Shown: positions 12,289 to 24,944 of the stretch, piece by piece | How positions within the stretch are numbered: position 1 is the first letter of the stretch | Layout of the letters: every line of letters starts with the position of its first letter | Source of the DNA: Pseudoscleropodium purum | Lineage: Eukaryota; Streptophyta; Bryopsida; Hypnales; Brachytheciaceae | Direction: 5' to 3' | Length of the DNA stretch: 64,000 nt | Assembly (NCBI GenBank): GCA_963969395.1 | Contig: OZ017797.1 | Span: 27,094,001 to 27,158,000 of the forward strand | The notes under the pieces: generated by a model | Databases searched by the model: none | What the model was told of the DNA's origin: nothing | The model's input: only the letters and a program-made list of their open reading frames with translations | Program-made: the position numbers and the translations under genes

Positions 12289-12949
12289 CTTTAATGCGAA
12301 TGATGATGTGTAGTTCTGTAACGTTCTGACAATATGGTGACTGAAGTAGTAACTGGGAGTGCGAAGGAGGACGGTGGGGTCACCTTCAGCAACTCAACTG
12401 CAAACAATCTGCCTCAGCTGGCCAAGTATCTCCACTCCATGTGCTCAGGAAATCTTTGCCTCGTGCTCGTCTTTTGTGGAAGCTAAGGTTTACGACATTG
12501 AGGACTTCTTCATCCGCGCTTGCGCTTTGTTGCTGTTTCAGCACTGTGTTCTCTCACTTTCAAAGTTCTCAACAGTAAGTGTTTTGCATTTAGAGTCTGA
12601 TTCAGACATACACCCTCCGTTTCTTCCTTTCAGGTTATTGGTGAGGAGCTTAACTACTTCAGGGTGGTGTTGAGAGAGTGGCAGGGCTGCGAGTCCAGCA
12701 GGGATTGTCAAGAGGCGCTGAACCTTCTTGGTGGTTTGACGTTTTCAGGTGGTTGTTGCATTTGCTTTCGTGGAGGACGTCTCTTGTCGAAGAGAGGTTG
12801 TGGAACGTGGAGATCCAGGGGTAGAGTACTGGATGAAGCGGAACTTGCCTTCAAACGTGTGTCGAATTGCATGCAAGGAGACGCGGAGATGCTATCATCA
12901 GTGGAGCTCGATCAAAGCTGCGACATGATTTGAGACACCAATTCATCTT

Positions 12950-13840
12950 GTTGGGATCCCAGTTTTTACACAACTAGATAGGTCAATGAGGCTTTGAAAA
13001 AATGCATATGTCCCGTGTCCTTATCTCAATCAAGAGGTAAGAGCTTGTAAATTTGTTATTTGTAGATCATTGGTGTTATTGATATGAGCTTTCGTCCTCT
13101 TGAGCAATCTATTGTGAGTGTTGTTAATTTTATATTTTTTTGTTTAGAGACTCGGGAGTGTATGTAGCTTTTAAACGAACGAGCCAATTTGGACAAGCAC
13201 ATTTATTAGTTGAAGAATTGTGAGGTCTTTTGAGTTTTGTGGTTAATGAGGTTTAGTTGCTGCAGGTATGTCTTCAAATGACTACAAATGTGATTAGTAT
13301 TGTATTTGACTACTTTATTGTATTTGAGTATAACTTTATTAAGTAGTCCATACAAATGCAAAGTCATATTTAGTACATATGAAGGTTTTATATGGGAATT
13401 TATATATAGTCCTAAAAGTATAACCCTTATAGAGAATTGTATGCATAGGACTATATTTGACTCTTAGAATACAAATTTTATTCTAAAATGTGACAAAATA
13501 TAGACCATTCAACAATTATGATCTTTTACTTAGATGTCATTTCTATATCCAAACCTTATCATCTTTGAATATGATACCATATACATTGAATACATGGTCA
13601 TTTTGTAGCTCTTTAGATATATGGCATATGCAATAATGGTCCAAATTGGGAGGGCTGGATCCAATTCAAGATGAATATAAACTTCTCTAAATATTATTTA
13701 CTTCAAAATATTCTTTACTTCATGCACCTTCTGTGTCACATACTTCCACACACAAAGAAAAAAAAATGTTGTGTTCAATATTTGGGCTCCTGAAGTATAA
13801 GGTCTGAGTAAGTACCATTTTCAAACATTCACTTTACCCA
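12950..13840. other. Intergenic AT-rich DNA
   Basis: No gene supported. AT-rich throughout, with repeated ATTTGACT/ACAAATGTG-like words around 13260-13480. 13841-14105 is the presumed promoter and 5' UTR of RPA3. Confidence 0.5.
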
Positions 13841-14105
13841 TGTGGATGAATGTGCCACTCTGTTGAGTCCAGGAAGATTCATTCATCCGTTTGCTCCCGC
13901 TGCAGCCTCTCCTCTTCCATGTCTTCTTCTCATTCCAGAGCTTCTTGGACCTGCGACTCTCGCACTTGATTCATCTCAATTTACGGTACTTGTCGTGAGG
14001 AAAATTCCTATTCTTCTTCTGATTGTTCGAGAGTTTAGTAGCGTTTGTTCTTTTTTTCAAATTTCTTAGTGAAGAATCGGTGAGCTCTCGCGATTTCAAG
14101 CGAGG

Positions 14106-15695
14106 ATGTTTGACCCTTCAGGATTAGATCCAGATGACATGATGGACTTTCTTGAAGAGGATTCGTATGCTATGACTGACACACCAAATCCTCGACCGAT
14201 GGTGAAGTCTGAAACACCAAGTCGTCAACCGATGGTGATGTCTGACACACCAAATCGCCGACCGATGGTGATGTCTGACATTTCCAATCCTCGACCGATG
14301 GTGAATTCGAAGTTGCTGCGGAAATACGTGGGGAGGAGGGTGACGACGGTGGTGAAGGTGTTGAGCATGGAGGGAGGAAATGTGGTCGGTGAGTTGCCGG
14401 ATGGCGCTCCCATCACGGTTCATAGAGCGCCGCAGCACGTCGCAGCTCAATCAATGTTCGTTGAGGTGATTGGAGTCGTCGAAAGCAACCGCTCCTTGCG
14501 AGCGCAGACCTGTACAGGCTTCGGTGACGACTTTGGTTAGTAATCCCGATCCTGCCCATGCTACCTTCGAGTACATATGATATGGCTGATGGATAGTGGT
14601 ACGTAGTATAGTTTTCTGATTTGCGGTTACATCCTGCCGGTTCTTGCATAGTTCCTTTATTGTCAAATTTGGCAAAGTATAGAGCCTCGATCGCCTTAAT
14701 TTGCATGAGTTCTGCTGTGATTAGATTGGCAGCTCAGAATTGCAGCTGAGATTTGAGAGACCGAGATACTTAACGGCATAAGTACCGTAGACGTAACAAA
14801 TTGAACTAACTGCAAATCTTAATAGAAACATATTAATTAGGAAAGTTCAGCATGATTGCTGGATTGATGTTAATTCTAACATAGGAAAGTTCAAGTACAA
14901 ATGGAAGATTTGTTGCGTAGGTTTTTGATATATGTCTGATTTGCGGCTACTTATCGGTGCCTTTTTGCATAATCCGTGCTGTTCTCTGGGGCAAAGTTTT
15001 AGAGCCACCGTCACCGAGTTCTATTTGTATGAATAGTTCTGATTAGAATGCTCGCTGAGACTTCGCAATTCGAGATGTTCAATGGGACCAACTTCGCAGT
15101 ACCGCTGGACATTACAAATTAAACCAACTACAAATCTTGATTAAAATATTTGCAATAAATTGGAGCATGACTGCCCGCTTCGTATCATTCTAACACAGGA
15201 AATACTATACCTTAGTTAAAATCAGCGTTATCGGAAAACGGTACATTCTAATCCTCACAATCGTTAAGTTGCGGTTTTATATCCTCAGACTTTTTATCTG
15301 TTTTGAAGACTCTGTTCTTGAGCTGTAAGTACAAGTAGAAATGTTAAAAACTTACGTTCCAAGTACAACTAAAAATCGGAGAACGAGAATATTTTGTACC
15401 GGTACCACTGCTTCAAGTACATTTGGTGCTTCAAAGTGAAGGGGCGTAGAGAACTGAATCCTGTATATTCAATCTAATGTCGTCCGTGCGCTCTGGTGCT
15501 ATTGGACATGTTTTGGATCACATGGAAGTATGGCAGTATGACACGCATACACTACCAACACCTATCAGCTCGGTTGGATGGTAAACTTTCTCTCGATTAT
15601 TGTTTTCTGAAGACTGCCAGTTGTGTGCAGACATCTCTACGTATAACGAGCTACTATGCCTACTCTCAAGCACGGAGAGTCGTGAGTGCTTCTAG
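14106..15695 (+). CDS. RPA3: Replication protein A 14-kDa subunit with repeat extension
   Basis: Two exons: 14106-14535 and 15631-15695, giving 164 codons plus TAG. Residues 69-143 form the RPA3 OB fold: SKLLRKYVGRRVTTVVKVL, GGNVVGELPDG, FVEVIGVVESNRSLRAQ and TGFGDDF. Splicing from DDFG adds a short tail, DISTYNELLCLL, which matches the family's 'ENYNELC' end helix that packs in the RPA trimer core. The tail is a little shorter than usual. The first 68 residues are an extension not typical of plant RPA3: an acidic start (MFDPSGLDPDDMMDFLEED) then four 11-residue repeats. RPA3 is the small subunit of the single-strand DNA-binding heterotrimer used in replication and repair. The 1.1-kb intron contains a tandem duplication. 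Confidence 0.9.
14178..14309 (+). repeat. Four 33-bp coding repeats in RPA3
   Basis: Four tandem 33-bp units encode 11-residue repeats with consensus DTPNPRPMVMS (residues 25-35, 36-46, 47-57 and 58-68). Each has Pro at the third position and the core R/QPMV. They are in frame and intact. Confidence 0.95.
14615..15205. repeat. Tandem duplication in the RPA3 intron
   Basis: Two diverged direct copies with a period of about 320 bp, starting at TCTGATTTGCGG (14615 and 14935). They share TTTGCATAAT-like, GGCAAAGT, AGAGCC, AGTTCTG, CAAATTGAACTAACTGCAAATCTT and ATTCTAACAYAGGAAA-like stretches in the same order. Confidence 0.75.
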
Positions 15696-16193
15696 GCATA
15701 GGAAGTCCGGTTCTGTAGGAACCTTATGGTTCGCGTGGCTGATGAGGGGTAAATCCATATGTACCTCCATTATACTGCTCTGTCATCTCCACCCGAAATA
15801 CAAGGCCTCTAGACAAAGCGGACTGAGGAACTTATACAACACATGCACGACAGGGACATCATCAGTGACCAAGCAGATCGACTTTGCGTGCTGTGATCTT
15901 CTGAATTCTGCCTCTGGCCGGACCTAGGTTCTAATCTCAGGAAATATATTGAGATTTTGGAACTTGGGTTTACACCATGCGCTGGAACTTTTGAGTAGCT
16001 TTGTGAATTAGAACTTATGGATGCTAACCTGTTCGTAACCACGATTTCCTAAACATGAAAGACATCGGACCAATTTTGGTATAAGCGCCAAACCGATAGC
16101 TGAATTTCCATCAAAGATTCACAACGCCATAGCGTGGCGGTCTCACACCAAATGCCCCCAGTACAACCATCTACTAACACTCATCCGAACTGT

Positions 16194-18899
16194 CTATAAC
16201 CCAAAGCAGTCGTCTGGCTTTGTGACATTTGTTTTAGGAGTCTCTTTGCGAATCTTCTCCACTGGAACAACTCTTTCTGGAACATCATTGCAGAGCTTCA
16301 TACCTGGTGGCTCGGGAATGAAGCGCATCTGTGGAGCAGGGTCTTGGACGGAACTTGCAATAGCTCCAGGCTGTTCTGTCTCCACATGATCCTGCCAGGC
16401 CTCGAAGCGCTGCCACACACGTCTCTGCGGGTGCAACGCATAGCCCTTGGCCATATACTTTGGGACTTTGCCCCAAGCTTCCAACCCGTACCGTGTGGGC
16501 TTCAGCTCCGTAAGCTGAAGAAAAAGATGACGAGAAGAATCAGTGAATACCATAAAGAAGTCTTGTACCAAGTTTTCTTAAAGGTATGTATGAAATCCTG
16601 TTACGCTTTGAAGTAGTTACCTGTTCAGGTGTGTGATCGGTAATGTGATGTAGCCAGCCATGCCATTCAGGAGGTACCTGTGCTGCGTCATAGTTCACAG
16701 CTGATGCATACTCCACCCATCTGTGTCTTCCTGACTTTGTCAACATCAAAACAATTTCGTCACTGTTGATCGAATTGTCAAGGTGTCACCGACCTCTCAT
16801 GAAAGTTTTTCAATCGACATTAGATTGGAATGGTTCTGTCTGTTTGTTTGTCAATTAACAGTCTCTCAGATTGCTCGAACGGGTCTTCGTGACATTTGAG
16901 GATTTCGGAGTGCTTGACACTCGGTTTATAAAGAAGGAACCTTAGCATTCTTCTTGATCTCGGTTCAATCTTCAGTTGCTTCCACCTCTCCTTAAACATG
17001 ATCCCGAGCCCAAGGGAATTGAGATCCTAAGTGAGGAAAAGCTCAAGCCATTGCAAGCAAGACCAAGCAAAACACTACGTCAATAGAGAAGTGAATTTTT
17101 TTCTTAACGTGGAGTCGGACCCGATTCTGAATTTGAATACCCAGTCAATTTCGTTCAGTTTTCAGAGCAGAAGCCTGAAGCGGAAATTAATATCATTCCT
17201 AGATTTTCGAGCTTTGAGCAAATGATTGTACGTTTTTAAATCACGTCAACTTAATGAAATCGATGATTAAGTCTATTCCTAAGCCTTCAACTTCCATTCC
17301 TGACTCAAGTTTTGCAATTTGCTTGACCCATATCTTAAGCACTCTTGAGACCCACATGTTCTGCTTATAAATAAATAAAAAAACAAGCACCTTGACTCCA
17401 TTTTCAAATTTTTTCACTCCCACGTAAGGTAAGTGAGCCCAATGTGGGCAAATGGGCAAGTTGGGAGCAAGCTCATTGTGGGAAAAATTGCAATGGTGGT
17501 GTACAATCAAGTTCTGAAATATACACCACTCGCATAATATTGCCGACAATGGGCTCACACTTACCTTAAGCATGATCTTATGTTCAAGAGCTCATTCAGC
17601 AACTTCTGGACCGGTGTTCACCACGGGCCAAAACTAGAACATGAAGTCGAGAGAGGAGGAATGAGACTCTCTTTTTCTACCATGTTGATCTTGCATCTTC
17701 TCCCAATACTTGTTGCCAGCACTATCGACTCCCTTCAAAACTGCGCCATCGACCTTCAGCAATGCTACTCTGCCAAAACGATGGCCAGATGCGTCAGAGA
17801 TTTTTAATTTGTGCATAAACAGACAAAGATAAGTTCAATCAATCTGCTTCTCCGTAACAAAAACATTACAAGGCCGGTGTGTCCTTGACGTTGACTGTAA
17901 ACCTGGTGCAGAAACCAACAATTCATCATGTAAACTTAAGACGATTACTCAGGAAGAATTGCAGAACACTTACAGCAATCCTCCATCCCAGAAGCCAGCT
18001 CTGCAAGAGGGAAAAACACAATCCTTTTTAGTGATGGGCAGGGGCTGTTATTGGCCCCTGAAATCAGTAATGTTTGAAGCTGGGAGGCTTGAGAGAATTA
18101 TTGGATATTAAGTTAAGCCCAGTCATTCAAACTCAGTCAAGAACAACTGTAGTATTTGCTAAATCTCATGAGGCTTAGAGTGAGCATATTAAAGATTATG
18201 GGTTATAATCGTTCTTTTGACTAGATAATGAGACAATGAGAGGACATTCGTGACAACTTGCTTGGCACTATGAAAGCCAAAAGCATCAGGAAATTATCAT
18301 TCAAGACACAAATTCCCACTAATGCCTTATTAGAAGAACAGAGTCTCAATAAAGTCCATTTTCATACAGATGATGATCACTCATTGAATAAAGATAGACA
18401 TGTATTTTCCATAAAATAGGCAACTTTATTGAGCCCTATTTGGACCCTTGATTGAATATGATTGAACAAGATCCAAGCATTGATGTAATTGTTGATTTCT
18501 GCACCAGGTTTGAGTTTCATAGCCATCCTCTTTGAGGTTTGCATCCCTACTGTACATGCATTCAGATGTAAGCTTCTAGCGACTCGGCCTCAGAGCACCG
18601 ATTCAGTTTCATAAGGTCTGGCTATGAAACTCATACGCTACAATTTGAAAATAAAATCAAACTGCAATCGATGTAAAAAGTCTCGATTAAAACCTAAAAC
18701 CCTCGTATTGTGCTTATACAGATATTCCATAATCAGAACGGAAGACATATTCTCTCAGAATGTCCTTCAATTTACTTAAGCTTAGACATAACGAACAGTG
18801 GAAGTGCCTCGAGTCTGACCTAAGATTGCGTTGCTTGGCAATTCGCCAGGCTCCGACCACGCCATGCTTTCGCAGTGCTCGCACCGCGGAGCAAACTAT
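16194..18899 (-). CDS. NDUFA12-like complex I subunit; no ATG at expected start
   Basis: Five exons in consistent phase: 18899-18820, 18000-17974, 17769-17681, 16730-16621 and 16514-16194; 208 codons plus TAG. The product carries [72 protein letters not shown] and KGYALHP. These are the blocks of plant NDUFA12/B17.2, an accessory subunit of mitochondrial complex I on the matrix side. Two oddities. First, where the family begins with Met (about 10 residues before VRALR) the codon at 18899-18897 is ATA, and no ATG lies in frame between it and the upstream stop. Second, the protein continues about 55 residues past the usual end near RFEAW, with a Pro/Val-rich tail. It may start in an unseen upstream exon, use a non-AUG start, or be decaying. 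Confidence 0.8.
17424..17569. mobile_element. Small hairpin MITE in NDUFA12-like intron
   Basis: Imperfect terminal inverted repeats about 26 bp long: GTAAGGTAAGTGAGCCCAAT at 17424 and, on the other strand, TTAAGGTAAGTGTGAGCCCA from 17569. A second inner inverted repeat (GGTGGTGTA / TACACCACT) lies near the centre. About 146 bp, non-coding, inside the intron between exons 3 and 4. Confidence 0.6.
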
Positions 18900-19078
18900 G
18901 GAACTCAATGGAGGCGGAATTTCAAGTAATATCCCCTCCCGATCCTGTTAATGTTCAACTAATACTTGTTTGCCGAACCTCCTCACACAGATCGCCCGAA
19001 GTTAAGCCATCAAGCTCCTGAAGAATCTTTCTCTGCTTCTCTAATGGACCAAGCAGTACTCAACATATAAGAAATTTT

Positions 19079-19440
19079 AACAGAGTATCCGTTCTTGGAG
19101 TTCTCTCAATCTGCGCCTGGATCTATGTCGTGTGTACGTTCTCACGAATCGGCTACAAATGACGTAAGGGCGTAGAATTTCAAGGAGGCAATTGAAACAG
19201 AGTATCCGTTCTTGAAGCACTCTCTCGACCTGCGCCGAGAGGTGTGTCGATCATTTGTGCAGTCTCCAGAACCGGAAACATTGCGCGTACGGGTGTAGAA
19301 TTTCACGGAGGCAATTAAAACAGAGTACCTGTTCTTGAAGCTCTCTCCTTCTAGCTATGCTTGGAGCTATGTCCTGTATGCATTCTCAAGAATCGGCAAC
19401 AAGTTGCGTAAAAGTGTAGAATGCCGTAACTGCAAACTGA
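19079..19440. repeat. Three ~120-bp tandem repeats upstream of the NDUFA12-like gene
   Basis: Three direct copies start at AACAGAGTAYCYGTTCTTG (about 19079, 19196 and 19319; spacing 117 and 123 bp). Each continues with CTCTCTC, CTGCGCC-like and CTATGTC-like words, then TTCTCMAGAATCGG and GTGTAGAAT. They lie 180-540 bp upstream of the gene's first recognised codon, so they may be part of its promoter region. Confidence 0.8.
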
Positions 19441-19683
19441 TGCCACTGATGAAGGCGCCAACTGATTTCTTCATTATGTATATGGACTTACAAATTGGAT
19501 AGCAAAGGCAAGGAGGCGGCGGGCAGGGGTTGCGTTACGAGAGCGTTATGGCTATGGCTGGCCGGGACTCTGTTTGTACGTGGCAAGGGAGGCTGTTACT
19601 ATCAGATGTCGTCAGCTGGCAACTGACTTTCGTTACAGTTAGTTTGGAGGAGACAGACCTTTTATAAATCAGTGGTCTTTCTA

Positions 19684-20066
19684 AGGTGGAGGCACCAATA
19701 ACCAACCACGCCCGGTACCCAACCTTAGGTGGGTGTGCTATTTCCAGATCTCAAGCTTAAAATTTGTTTTTTATGTCCTTTTTAAGGTTCAAACTAATAA
19801 GGTTAAGACATATTACCTAAAATAGTGAGCAAGAAAGTATAGTCTTGAATTGATCAAAATTGGAAGACTCGATACATTGCTTACTAGTCAAGAGTTCTTT
19901 TGCCTCCCAAAATGCACTCAAATTTTTAATTTTCTGAATGTAAATCTGAAAATTTAGCAATCTCCATATTTCCTATCTTCCTACATGGGAATAATATCCA
20001 CCAACTCATACTACACAGAATCTCCTCCCAAATTACTTATTTGATGAGTTATTGGTGCCTTCACCT
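19684..20066. mobile_element. 383-bp MITE with TA target site
   Basis: Terminal inverted repeats AGGTGGAGGCACCAATAAC (19684) and GTTATTGGTGCCTTCACCT (ending 20066) match at all but one base. They are flanked by TA on both sides (19682-19683 and 20067-20068). This fits a non-autonomous Tc1/mariner-type element. No coding potential inside. Confidence 0.75.
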
Positions 20067-20103
20067 TAATTGTTGGAAAAATGCTCTTGAATGTGGCAAT
20101 GTT

Positions 20104-20275
20104 AATCCCTTAATGCCCATGGCCTTTAGGGGGCTTCGTGAAATAAGCCAATATTTTGAGAAGTTTTCTCAATTCTTTTGAATTGTAGCTTGCGTACACA
20201 TTCAAACTAGACATGTTAGAGATCACATGGGAAATGAAAAATACAACAATATCACTTATGGATTAAAAGTGAATA
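20104..20275 (+). repeat. Dispersed repeat copy 1 (partner at 45.43 kb)
   Basis: Matches 45434-45621 in the same orientation through TAATGCCC-like, GAATTG, ACATGTTARAGATCACATRGG and AATACAACAATAT. At the partner locus a hAT-type MITE has landed in the segment corresponding to GGATTAAAAG here (about 20265-20275), so this copy is the empty site. Confidence 0.7.
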
Positions 20276-23200
20276 GTAGCTTAGTAAGGATTTATTTAAC
20301 TTCAAAGTATAATTGTCAAACACTGGAATATTTTAGGTTCATCTTGGAAGCACGGACCTATGACCACATGACCACTGATTTCAAACCACTCATTCTATTT
20401 GTTTGCTGCCATTTTGCAACTAGAAAATTTTTATGTTTATTTTTCAAAGACAAGTTATATGTCTACCATATAGACTATGATATAAACCAAAATTTCAAAG
20501 ATGAGTTATATGTCTACCATATATGAATGGAAAATTTTTATTTTTATTTTTTACAAATGAAATCACATGTCTTATATAAGTTATAAAATTTTCAGATTTT
20601 TTTGTAAAAATTAGAAACTACTAAGAATTTTTGAATAAAAATTAAATAAAATTCATATCAAATTACAAAATTATCTTAAAAAAATCTGAAAATTTTACTA
20701 TATGTATACATTATAGTGCAAAACATCACATTGTATATCAAATTTATGTGCCATGCTATAATTAGAAATTTGACATTCCATAGTTATAGGTCCAAAGTTC
20801 AATAACATATTGAATTTTAAGAATTTTTCAAAAATTTTAATCGGAATAGAAATTAGACTCGATTAGCTTTATTTCCATAGTTGGCCTCAAATTAAGAAAA
20901 TATCATTCCTATGAATAAAATTTGATAAAAAAGAAAGAGCTTGAAGTTACTAAAATACACTACAAGGTGATCCAAGTTTTGGAAATCTTTATTTGTCTAT
21001 TAACATAGTAATTACTACAAAGAATATTTAGGTATCCCCACCTAGGTTTGAAAACCCTTAATCTATCAACACAAGCTTTGGATGAAAAGTTGCTTTTTTT
21101 ATATCTTTTGGTAGTAGTTCACATTTATTAATCAATCTCTAATAGTCTTCATCATCTTTCTAGAGTTTAGCACTATGGTACCAATCTTTTTCTAAGAAAA
21201 TAACAATTATAAGCCATAATTATATGATTCTACAAGATTTGTGCAATTATAGTATTAAACACTATTACACATGTATTGTAGTGCCTAGCATGATATTTGA
21301 GATAAGCTACCCTACTACTTAATGCAACAAGAATCCTCCCCTTAAAGGTCTCTTGCGATGTAAAAGTCCTAGCTTTAATGTTAGGACTATTATATTCTAA
21401 GAGGTGTTTAGGGAGAGACCTCCCACTATACAACAAAATCCATCACTGTTACAAACTTCTTTGGATAGAAATTGTTTTTTTGTTTTTTGTTATAAGTACT
21501 TCACTTATTCAATTTGGATTTTACCATACATCATTTAGCAATAAAGAAATTATTTTTTTGCCCCAATACATTAATTATTTCAAGAATCCATTCTAGACTT
21601 TAACTTTTTACATTGCCTTGGTCTTTTTGCCTTCAATTCATTTCCCATCTTTCTTCACTACTTTCTTTTCATAAACAAAATTATTATTGGGTTGTGCTTC
21701 TCTCTAGGCTTCTCTCTAAACTTCTCTCTAGACTACTAAAGAAAGCTAACTTAACTAAAATTTTGAAATTTTAAAGTAGTTGAAATTTCATTTCTTCTTA
21801 TATAGAAATTCTTTTGAAGTAGGTTTGGAAAATGGAACTCAATTGGTGACCTAAAGAAGAAGTAATTGATTCAATCCACTTTTCCAATTCTATAAATTTG
21901 GATTCAACTAAGATTCTTCCAAGCACAAATCTAATATGATATTATGATGTGATACCAATATGACCTTAACCCCTAAAGGACCAAACTACATTTTTTGGCA
22001 ACATAGAAATTTTGGGTATGTGCATGTGACTAGAGATTTTTATGTTTTGGGCCCAAATTTTGATAGAAGGTGTGGACAAGTAATATCTTTCATGTGTACT
22101 AAATTTTAGGACATTTGGAAATATGAGTCAAAAGTTATAGCCTAATATGTAGTTTGTTTCTCAACTCTAGTAGTCCGGGCATATCTGAAAAAATCATTTT
22201 TTCAAAAACTCAAATTTGAAATTGGTTTTTTAGATTTATATATACATTAAAGGCTTTGAATCATTCCATTTTGATCAATGAATCAAAAGTTATGAGGTGT
22301 TTTAGTTTGCGGGCAATTATGGATTCTCTACTCCAAAATAAACTTTGAAGTCCTTTATTGAACTCAATTATTTTCAATATTTTTGGAAAAAATGAAAACT
22401 TTAGGTGAAGATTGTTTATTTCAACATTACAACCATTGGGATTGACATTTTTCAATTCAAAAAATAAATTGTTAATAATTTAGTATTTTAAACCATTCTC
22501 TATATTTTTCAATTTACTATTTTTTTCTTATATGTTGTACAATTTCAAATGATTTAAAATTTTTCAAGCATATAACCATTATGCCTTGAAGAATGAATCC
22601 AAAGAGTTGCAATCATTTTAAATATATTTTCATACAAATGTCACCTTGTGAAGTTTAGCTACTTAGTTTTTCACAGGGACAAAAAAATGATTTTTGTCAC
22701 TTCAAATGCTAATATCTTGCAATCTATAAGGTGGAAATTTTTGAAATTTTTACCAAATCTTTTAAAACTAGTGTACTATAAGATCCTACAGTTATATGTG
22801 TCCAAAAATATTTTTTTTCTAAATTTTGAAACTGATATAAGAAATGGTAATTTTGGAGCGTTTTCGATGACATTACAAAAAAATTCAAGCCTCAAAAGAT
22901 CTACCTTAGATTTTAATTTTTTAATGAAACCTACTGATGTGGCACTACTTGTGCCACGTCAGGTTTTCATACTTTTTTTAATATTTATTTTTTCTAAAAA
23001 AATTATTTTCTTATTTTCCTGTAATTGCACTGCAGGGCACTGAAAACAAATTTCTTAATGGCCTTCCATAGGGCTTAGATTTTTCCTAATGAAACATAGT
23101 CAAGGAACTTTAGAGTTAAACCATCTTGTGCAAGCGCACAATATTTTGTGAAGTCTAACCACTCAAAAATTATATGGGAAATACACATTCATGACATAAA

Positions 23201-24940
23201 CCATGTAAATATACCACTAGAATTATTCAACAATGGTAGCAAGGTGTCTTTCTTCACATTCATGAAGAGAATAAACATGGAGAAAATTTAATTAACCCTA
23301 GACCACTTCCACGTCCAAAATTTGGATGATACACAGATTGAAGTTCAATTCTCTTTCTTGGTATTGCTTGGATGAAAGTCATCTAATTTGTGGAGATTCT
23401 TTATCATGTTCTTGTCCTATCCGAAGGTTGAATTTAGTGTTATTAGAGTTCATCATACAACTAAAATCATAACTCCCTCTGTAATATCACAAATGCTACC
23501 ATTAATACTAGAGGCTCGTGCTTGCTATGCTACACATTCATTGTATCACATATTAGTAAAATTTTGATATATTTGAATAGAATGCATAATAATGATTTCA
23601 ATAAGTCTTTAAAATAATTATTTAAAATATTTTTTAAAAATATTTTCAATCATGCATAAATAAAAATCGTATTTTCACACAATGTGATATTACAAAAATA
23701 GAATAGCAATTTGCAATCACTTTTATAATATCACTTTTTACAAAAGGCAATATTATGGGAATAATGTGTAGCATAGCAAGTGCCAACTACTATATTTTTC
23801 TAAAATTACAATTGTAGAAGTGTGTCAAGCCAAAAATTGCATTGATTTTAGTTCAAAATTGGATTTGCAAAAATGAGGTCATAGATTAAAAGAACACAAA
23901 AATTTCAAAAGATCACCACATCAAGAGAACCTTGTTTCAAATCCATTCCAACAAGTTTTACTCAAAAAAATGATAATATTTTACTTGTACTTGAATTTAG
24001 AAGGAATTTAGAAATTTCCCTTTCAAAATTAATAAAAAAATATTGATGATAGCAATAGTGAATCTAACCATACAGATGGAATCTACAACTTAAAAACTAC
24101 AACTCCTATTTGTATGTCAATTCCAAAATATTCTTCCAAATAGCACTTTATAACGATTTTTCCCAAATCGTCAATTTTGGAAAAGGATCCAGACGTTTAG
24201 GGGTTAAATATGGAGAAAATTATTGGAAAAAAAGTTAATTGCAACTTGTGTTACACGCAACTTCACTGTAGATGCTCTAGCAACACCATTTATACTAAAT
24301 TTGCGGACATTTCAATTGAAAACTCAAGCACTCTGCTAGGTGAAGAAGAACATCCTAAACTCAAATAATCATGTTCAATTACAGGGAATTCCCAGAGCAG
24401 TGACAAACACATCAATACAAAGTTGGCATGAGAATTATACAAAAATTAGACGAGGATTAGGATTTCTTAATACCTGCATCCAAACGAACCAGAAAATTGG
24501 AGTAACACAGCCATTTCATTCAAACATGACTACTAAATGCAACAGGCTCTAGACGTCTTCTTCCCAATAGAGGCGAGACATGAACTCAGTTTCTAAGCGT
24601 TCAATCAACAGCTAAGCGAACACAAAGTGAGAGAGAGAGAGACTCTGTACCTCAATAAAGCTATGCATACATCCAGGTTGTATGAGTTACACACCAGATG
24701 CTTCCAATTGGAACTCATTTCGATATCATTGTGACCCTTGCTGCAGGTCTAAAAAGTTGTACATCTCAGGAATCACACAGTCAATAGCTCTGTGCCTGCC
24801 ATTATTGCCTTCACGCCGGCAGCCTCCTGATTCAATCAACAAATGGCTTTGGCTATTTGCCCTTCACAGAAGCTAAATTGAATATGAAGAGGGCAGAAGT
24901 CATTGTCTAGTGATTGCTATCCCTGGCTTCAAACCTTGAT
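20276..24940. other. Long AT-rich intergenic region
   Basis: No gene supported on either strand. Very AT-rich, dominated by A/T runs; the few longer ORFs (22648-23043, 20227-20526) are low-complexity Phe/Lys/Ile-rich and show no domain or codon signal. Confidence 0.6.
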
Positions 24941-24944
24941 ATCA

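Noticed and set aside
12359..12933. Plus-strand ORFs of 104 and 89 codons
   Set aside because: Different frames, no family similarity, no consistent splice junction between them, and open frames on both strands.
14124..14706. Long antisense ORFs over RPA3
   Set aside because: Shadows created by the 33-bp coding repeats and the GC-rich OB-fold exon.
15496..15927. 143-codon plus-strand ORF at the RPA3 3' end
   Set aside because: Overlaps RPA3 exon 2 in another frame and has no domain; the exon-2 frame completes the RPA3 C-terminal helix.
22648..23043. 131-codon ORF in the AT-rich spacer
   Set aside because: Phe/Lys/Ile-rich low-complexity translation without start context, splice signals or domain.
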